A stretch of DNA of 64,000 bases from Pseudomonas protegens (GTDB lineage Bacteria > Pseudomonadota > Gammaproteobacteria > Pseudomonadales > Pseudomonadaceae), in the NCBI RefSeq assembly GCF_003363755.1, contig NZ_CP031396.1, positions 5,984,501-6,048,500 on the forward strand, written 5' to 3'. The notes beneath the pieces are model-generated. The model worked only from the letters and a program-made list of their open reading frames with translations, was not told the origin of the DNA and ran no database searches. This document shows positions 59,282 to 64,000 of this stretch, in pieces. The position numbers were made by a program, and so were the translations under genes. Position 1 is the first letter of the stretch. Each line of letters opens with the position of its first letter.

Positions 59282-60205
59282 TCAGCGGTGGTGGCCGCCG
59301 GCTAGGGTATCTGTGGTGTCGCTGCAGAGTTCGTGGACGCATTGGCGCAACCAGCGATGGGCCGGGTCGGCCTCCATGCGCGGGTGCCAGAGCAGGGAAA
59401 TGGTCAGCTCCGGTAGCGGTACCGGCAGGCGGAAACTGTGCAGGCCTTCTCGCAGGTTGCTGGTGTGGCGCTCGGGCACCAAGGCGATCAGGTCCGAACC
59501 CCGGGCCAGGGCCAGGGCCGCGGAAAAACCGCTGACCAGGGTGACGATCTGCCGCTGCCGGCCCAGGGCCTGCAGAGCATCGTCCATGCGGCTATGGTCG
59601 TGCCCCTGGTGGGACACCAGGATGTGCTGGCCGGCCAGGTAATGGTCGAGACTCACCGGGCCGCGGCTCAAGGGGTGGTCGCTGCGCACCACGCCGATAA
59701 AGCGATCGCGAAACAGCGCCCGGGTGCGCAACTCGGGGCTGGTGTCGGCATCGATCACTGCGGTTTCCAGATCGACGCTGGCCTCGCGCAGGGGCTTGCT
59801 GTCGCGGTCCAGCTTGGGCACGAAATGCACCCGTACCCCGGGCGCTTCGGCCCGCAGGCGGTTGACCAGGGCCGGGCCGAAGTTCTCGACGAAACCGTCG
59901 CGGCTGCGCAGGGTGAAGGTGCGCACCAGTTGCCTGAGGTCGATCTGCTCGGCCGGGCGCAGGGCGGCCTGAGCTTGCTCCACCAGCGGTCCGACTTGCT
60001 GGCGCAGCTCCAGTGCCCGGGGCGTGGGCACCAGGCCGCGTCCGGCGCGGACCAGCAGCGGGTCACCGGTGGCCTGGCGCAGGCGGGACAGGGCCCGGCT
60101 CATGGCCGACGGGCTCAGGTTCAGGCGCAGGGCGGCCCGGGCCACACTGCCTTCGCTCAGCAGTACGTCTAGGGTCAGCAGCAGATTCAGATCGGGAGTC
60201 GACAT
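59282..60205 (-). CDS. LysR-family transcriptional regulator
   Basis: A 307-residue regulator with an N-terminal helix-turn-helix (LLTLDVLLSEGSVARAALRLNLSPSAMSRALSRLRQATGDPLLVR, about residues 8-52) of the group that controls drug efflux and aromatic metabolism genes (NodD/LinR-like). The inducer domain includes VETAVIDADTSP-like sequence. It is divergent from an MFS exporter gene (129 bp between starts), its most likely target. Confidence 0.9.
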   Translation of the reverse strand: MSTPDLNLLLTLDVLLSEGSVARAALRLNLSPSAMSRALSRLRQATGDPLLVRAGRGLVPTPRALELRQQVGPLVEQAQAALRPAEQIDLRQLVRTFTLRSRDGFVENFGPALVNRLRAEAPGVRVHFVPKLDRDSKPLREASVDLETAVIDADTSPELRTRALFRDRFIGVVRSDHPLSRGPVSLDHYLAGQHILVSHQGHDHSRMDDALQALGRQRQIVTLVSGFSAALALARGSDLIALVPERHTSNLREGLHSFRLPVPLPELTISLLWHPRMEADPAHRWLRQCVHELCSDTTDTLAGGHHR

Positions 60206-60333
60206 GGGCGGAATCTAGCACGCCCAGGGCTGACATGGCGTTGCATGCATCAATTAACTGCAAAGCCTGCGTCTTCCGCCAGGTCTGGCGCGGACATAGG
60301 CTGGCGGGCAAACGCCTTGATGGAGTCTGCGCA

Positions 60334-61770
60334 ATGCCCACCCTTGAGTCGAACCGTCCCGCGCTTCGATCCCGTGCACGCTGGGCCCTGGCCAGCCTGT
60401 CGCTGGCGACGCTGATGCCGTCCCTGGACACCAGCATTGCCAACGCCGCGCTGCCGAGCCTGGCCCGGAGCCTGGAGGCATCCTTTCAGCAGGTGCAGTG
60501 GATTGTCCTGGCCTACCTGCTGGTGATCACCACCTTGATTGCCAGCGCCGGGCGCCTGGGAGATCTGCTGGGCCGGCGCCGGGTGCTGCTGGGCGGGATC
60601 GCCCTGTTCACCCTGGCTTCGCTGCTCTGTGGTCTGGCGCCAAGCCTTGGGTGGCTGCTGGCGGCCCGGGCCCTGCAAGGCCTGGGGGCGGCCCTGATGC
60701 TGGCCCTGAGCATGGCCCTGGTGGGCGACGCGTTACCCAAGGCTCACATGGGAACGGCCATGGGCGTGCTGGGCAGCCTGTCGGCCCTGGGCACCACTGT
60801 CGGCCCATCCCTGGGCAGCCTGCTGCTGGCCGGCGTCGGCTGGCGCTGGATTTTCCTGGTCAATGTGCCGTTGGGACTACTGGCGTGGCTGCTGGCCTGG
60901 CGTTGCCTGCCACAGGACCCCAAAGCCACCTCAGCCAGCGCTTTCGATCTGCCCGGGACGCTGCTCCTGGCCCTGAGCCTGGGTGCCTATGCCCTGGCCC
61001 TGACCCTGGGTGAGAACCCGCTGGCGCTGTTGAACCTGGGACTGTTGTCGGTAGCGGTGGGTGGGGGCGTGCTGTTGGTGTGGGTCGAGCGACGGGTCGC
61101 CGCGCCGCTGTTTCAGCCCGCCTTGCTGCGCCGGCCGCAACTGCGCCGCAGCCTGCTACTGAGCCTGCTGGTGTCCACGGTGATCATGACCACTCTGGTG
61201 ATCGGGCCTTTCTATCTGTCCCAGGGGCTGGGGCTGGCGACTGTCTGGGTGGGCCTGTGCCTGTCCCTGGGGCCGCTGGTGGCGACCCTGAGCGGGGTAC
61301 CCGCCGGACGCCTGGTGGATAGGCTCGGCGCCCGGCGCTTGTGCCGGCTCGGGCTGCTGGGCATGTTCTTCGGTCTGTGCCTGCTGGCGCTGTTACCCGT
61401 GAGCCTGGGGCTGGCGGGGTACCTGCTGCCCATTGCCCTGGTGACCGCCAGCTATGCGCTGTTCCAGGCGGCCAACAACAGCCTGGTGATGCTCGACGTG
61501 GCAGCGCAGCAACGGGGGCTGACGGCGGGCCTGTTGAGCTTGTCACGCAACCTTGGCCTGATCAGCGGCGCGGCCGCCATGGGGGCGTTGTTTGCCGTGA
61601 TGTCGCGGCCGGGTGAGGGCGGTCCTGCCGATGTCGCGGCGGTGGCCCGTGGCATGCACTGGACCTTTGCGGTCGCTGCCGTCCTGATGCTGCTGGCGCT
61701 GATTGTCGCCTGTTTCGACCGGTTGTCCGAGGCGCCTGATCCGGCTTGTCGGTTGCCGCGCCCGAACTAA
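60334..61770 (+). CDS. DHA2-family MFS exporter
   Basis: A 478-residue major-facilitator protein with about 14 helices, the DHA2 (EmrB/QacA) layout. Characteristic stretches are LDTSIANAALPSLARSLEASFQQVQWIVLAYLL near the N-terminus, GRLGDLLGRRRVLLGG (motif A, about residues 75-90) and GVLGSLSALGTTVGPSLGSLL (motif C). It probably exports drugs or a metabolite by proton antiport, under the divergent LysR protein. The ATG at 60334 is chosen because longer frames run across the LysR gene. Confidence 0.88.
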   Translation: MPTLESNRPALRSRARWALASLSLATLMPSLDTSIANAALPSLARSLEASFQQVQWIVLAYLLVITTLIASAGRLGDLLGRRRVLLGGIALFTLASLLCGLAPSLGWLLAARALQGLGAALMLALSMALVGDALPKAHMGTAMGVLGSLSALGTTVGPSLGSLLLAGVGWRWIFLVNVPLGLLAWLLAWRCLPQDPKATSASAFDLPGTLLLALSLGAYALALTLGENPLALLNLGLLSVAVGGGVLLVWVERRVAAPLFQPALLRRPQLRRSLLLSLLVSTVIMTTLVIGPFYLSQGLGLATVWVGLCLSLGPLVATLSGVPAGRLVDRLGARRLCRLGLLGMFFGLCLLALLPVSLGLAGYLLPIALVTASYALFQAANNSLVMLDVAAQQRGLTAGLLSLSRNLGLISGAAAMGALFAVMSRPGEGGPADVAAVARGMHWTFAVAAVLMLLALIVACFDRLSEAPDPACRLPRPN

Positions 61771-61806
61771 GCTTGGCCTGCACACCCCACCAAGGAGCAG
61801 GTCACC

Positions 61807-63531
61807 GTGAGTACACTTCGCACCCCTTCTTTAGGCCCGATTGTCGGGCACACCACTGATACGTCCTGCCGTTTATGGATCGCCGCCTCCGATGCCCTGG
61901 ACGAGAAGGGCGTGGCGGAGGATATCCGCACCATCGGCGTGATTGGCGTGGTGGGCAGCAATGGTCGGGTCGCGGCGGACAACATCTTCTATTTTCGCTT
62001 GCGACGCGAGTACCACCGTACCGGCACTTTCAATCTCGGTGTCGACACCAGCCTGTGGAGCAACCAGGCCGCGCGCAAGCAGCTCAAGCCCTTTGTGCTG
62101 ACGCCTGACACCCGGTATCGGGTGCGCATGGCGTCGCTCAACGTCGATGACGCGGGCAGCAACGATGATGATGTGTCCAGCGAGTCGGTGGTGCAGCGTC
62201 TGCCCGAGCCTGGCGCCTGGGCCAATGATCTGAACCGCACCGGGGCCGACAAGATGTACGTCGAAGCCGAGTTCACAACCCACCCCAGTGCCGGCGCCAA
62301 ACCAGCGCCCCTGAGCTTTCTGCTGGGGTCTTGCCGCTACCCGGGGCTGCTGTGGAAACGCAAGAATTCCGACACCATCTTCGGGCCGATGCTGGCCGAC
62401 CATGGGGATGCGCAACTGGTGCTGATGGTGGGCGACCAGATTTATGCCGACCTGTTCAACCGCCTGGTGCCGGTGGGGCTGGCGGATACGTTCGAGGAAT
62501 TCGAGGAGCGCTACCACAGCGCCTTCGGCTCGCCGAACATCCGCCAATTGCTGGCCCACCTGCCCACCTACATGATCCTCGACGACCACGAGATCGAGGA
62601 CAACTGGACCCAGGACCGGATTCGCAAGGACCGTGACAAGCGCCTGCTGTTCAACCTCGCCATGGGCGCCTACATGAGCTACCAGTGGAGCCATGGACCC
62701 CGCTTTGCCGACAGCTATGTCCATGGCCGGGCCATGACCGGTGACGACAAGTACCTGCAGCACTTGCAGACCAACCAGCTGTTCTACGACTTCTCCTGTG
62801 GCGACTACCCGTTCTTCGTGCTCGACACCCGTACCCAGCGCTTTCTCGATGATGTGCCGGACGCCCTGGAGGACAACCATCTGCTGGGTCGTCCTTCACT
62901 GCACCCCAGCGAACCGGGTCAGCTCGACCGGCTGTGTGCCTGGTTGCGCCACATGCAGGAGGATCGGGGCAACATCCCCAAGTTCGTGGTCACTTCCAGC
63001 GTCTTTGTGCCCAACGGTGTGGATACCGTGGGCACAGACTCTGATGCCGTGCGCCACAAGAACGACAGCGACTCCTGGTCGGCTTTCCCCTCCACGCGGC
63101 GCGCCGTGCTGGAAACCATGATCGAGCACCAGGTGCAGAACGTGGTGTTCCTGTCCGGAGACATTCACTGTTCGAACATTTCCCGGTTGACGTTCAGTGC
63201 CGCGGGTCAGGCCCTGAAGTCCTATGCCGTCACCTCGTCGGCCTTCTACTGGCCTTTTCCCTTTGCCGACGGTGACCCGGCCGGTTACGTGCACGACTCA
63301 ACGGCGCCGCAGACGCCCGATAGCTTTGCGCTTCTCGACGGTACCCACACCATGGATTACCACACCTGGGCCTTTACCCAGGCCGATAACTTCGCCCGTC
63401 TCGACTTGCATCCCGACAGCGCCGAGTTGGTGGTGCAGTTCTACGGCGCCGACGGTGCGCCGCTGTTGACCCGCAAGCAGGACGACAGCGTGAACAACCA
63501 GGAGGAACGGCTCCGGCTGGAGCCCTGGTAA
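61807..63531 (+). CDS. PhoD-like alkaline phosphatase family protein
   Basis: A 574-residue metallophosphatase-like protein. After an N-terminal beta-sandwich domain (SLGPIVGHTTDTSCRLWIAA, about residues 6-25) the catalytic domain shows FLLGSCRYPG (the conserved Cys segment), LMVGDQIYADLFN (Asp and Tyr metal ligands, about 211-223), ILDDHEIEDNW (about 258-268) and VFLSGDIHCSN (about 447-457). PhoD enzymes are Fe/Ca-dependent phosphodiesterases. There is no Tat signal (twin Arg) at the N-terminus, unlike secreted PhoD, so it may be cytoplasmic. GTG start with AAGGAG upstream. Confidence 0.88.
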   Translation: MSTLRTPSLGPIVGHTTDTSCRLWIAASDALDEKGVAEDIRTIGVIGVVGSNGRVAADNIFYFRLRREYHRTGTFNLGVDTSLWSNQAARKQLKPFVLTPDTRYRVRMASLNVDDAGSNDDDVSSESVVQRLPEPGAWANDLNRTGADKMYVEAEFTTHPSAGAKPAPLSFLLGSCRYPGLLWKRKNSDTIFGPMLADHGDAQLVLMVGDQIYADLFNRLVPVGLADTFEEFEERYHSAFGSPNIRQLLAHLPTYMILDDHEIEDNWTQDRIRKDRDKRLLFNLAMGAYMSYQWSHGPRFADSYVHGRAMTGDDKYLQHLQTNQLFYDFSCGDYPFFVLDTRTQRFLDDVPDALEDNHLLGRPSLHPSEPGQLDRLCAWLRHMQEDRGNIPKFVVTSSVFVPNGVDTVGTDSDAVRHKNDSDSWSAFPSTRRAVLETMIEHQVQNVVFLSGDIHCSNISRLTFSAAGQALKSYAVTSSAFYWPFPFADGDPAGYVHDSTAPQTPDSFALLDGTHTMDYHTWAFTQADNFARLDLHPDSAELVVQFYGADGAPLLTRKQDDSVNNQEERLRLEPW

Positions 63532-63538
63532 CGGCGCC

Positions 63539-64000
63539 TTACAACCCCAGTTCCAGCGCCAGCAAGTCCGCCAGGGGCTGGCGCCGGCGGATCAGCTGTG
63601 GCTGGCCGTTGGCGAACAGCACTTCCGGCAGCAGCGGCCGGCTGTTGTAGTTGGAGGACATGCTGGCGCCATAGGCGCCGGTGTCGTGCAGCACCAGCAG
63701 GTCGCCAACCTGGGCCTGGGGCAGCAGGCGCGGGGTCAGGCATTCGTCGTCCTGGGTGAAGATATCGCCGGATTCGCACAGTGGGCCGCCGACCACGGTC
63801 AGCTGTTGCGGGCGCTGCACCGGCTGGCCGCTGGCGTCCAGCAGGCTCATGCCGTGGTAGGCGCCGTACATGGCCGGGCGCATCAGGTCGTTGAAGCCGG
63901 TGTCCACCAGCACAAAGTGATGCTGGCCGGCGGTCTTCACCACCCGTACTTCGCTGACCAGGCAACCGGCCTCGGCCACCAGGAAACGCCCGGGCTCGAT
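63539..64000 (-). CDS. lysA: Diaminopimelate decarboxylase, C-terminal part, cut by the window edge
   Basis: Only the last ~153 residues are in view; the frame runs off the right edge. They match the C-terminal beta domain of the PLP-dependent enzyme that makes lysine from meso-diaminopimelate: EPGRFLVAEAGCLVSEVRVVK opens it, VDTGFNDLMRPAMYGAYHG is the substrate-binding stretch, GPLCESGDIFTQD contains the active-site Cys contributed to the partner subunit, and DTGAYGASMSSNYNSRP is the PLP/substrate loop. It ends with LLALELGL, 7 bp after the convergent PhoD-like gene ends. Confidence 0.95.
   Translation of the reverse strand: MEPGRFLVAEAGCLVSEVRVVKTAGQHHFVLVDTGFNDLMRPAMYGAYHGMSLLDASGQPVQRPQQLTVVGGPLCESGDIFTQDDECLTPRLLPQAQVGDLLVLHDTGAYGASMSSNYNSRPLLPEVLFANGQPQLIRRRQPLADLLALELGL

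Overview
The window is high-GC Pseudomonas chromosome. Gene content (glcDEF, folE, mntH, selD-mnmH, hemB, a FecI/FecR/TonB-receptor set, DUF3077 and DUF3144 proteins) and REP/REPIN palindromes between genes point to the P. fluorescens group, close to P. protegens/P. chlororaphis. This placement is inferred from gene style and repeats, not from a database search. No phage, plasmid, insertion sequence, rRNA or canonical tRNA gene was seen.

Layout. 1-3.9 kb: rhodanese, polar amino-acid ABC binding protein, M14-like deacylase, two small proteins. 4-7.7 kb: a B12-binding radical SAM enzyme, an EamA exporter and an AraC regulator, which look like a small accessory metabolic unit. 7.7-11.1 kb: membrane protein, then folE, a chalcone-isomerase-like protein and a DUF3833 lipoprotein behind a structured leader, then a DCC protein. 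11.2-18.5 kb: mntH, a LysR regulator with a divergent pair of YdcZ half-transporters, and glcDEF (glcF ends at an amber codon where Trp is expected). 18.8-24.7 kb: metallothionein, nucleoside permease and nucleoside porin with a PurR-like operator, selD-mnmH, DUF3077. 25-30.5 kb: truncated hicB, permease, phosphatase, GST, a repeat island with an exact 60-bp tandem array, PhzF-like protein. 30.8-36 kb: a zinc-type hemB next to a Fur-box-controlled sigma/anti-sigma/TonB-receptor set. 36-44.3 kb: LysR, SDR, FAD monooxygenase, LysE exporter, lipoproteins, a frameshifted HisRS-like gene and a thioesterase.

44.5-53.8 kb is the most interesting part: a complete, expanded RNA-repair locus. rtcR (CARF plus sigma54 activator) is divergent from a sigma54 promoter with an IHF site. 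That promoter drives rsr (Ro60/TROVE), an array of five bacterial Y-RNA units (47974-48539), rtcB (RNA ligase), a HEAT-repeat protein, an unknown protein, a RlaP-type nucleotidyltransferase and rtcA (RNA 3'-phosphate cyclase). The five Y units share the Ro-binding stem signature but differ in their heads: none, T-arm only, and three full circularly permuted tRNA mimics (T arm, acceptor, D arm). The likely logic is that damaged RNA ends activate RtcR, the Y RNAs tether or gate Ro60, and RtcA/RtcB/RlaP process and religate the broken RNA. A glutathione S-transferase remnant abuts the 3' end of the locus.

54-64 kb: an M50-like membrane metalloprotease, DUF3144, a three-repeat beta-trefoil protein, a chemoreceptor, a small membrane protein, a LysR regulator divergent from an MFS exporter, a PhoD-like phosphatase, and the C-terminal part of lysA running off the right edge.
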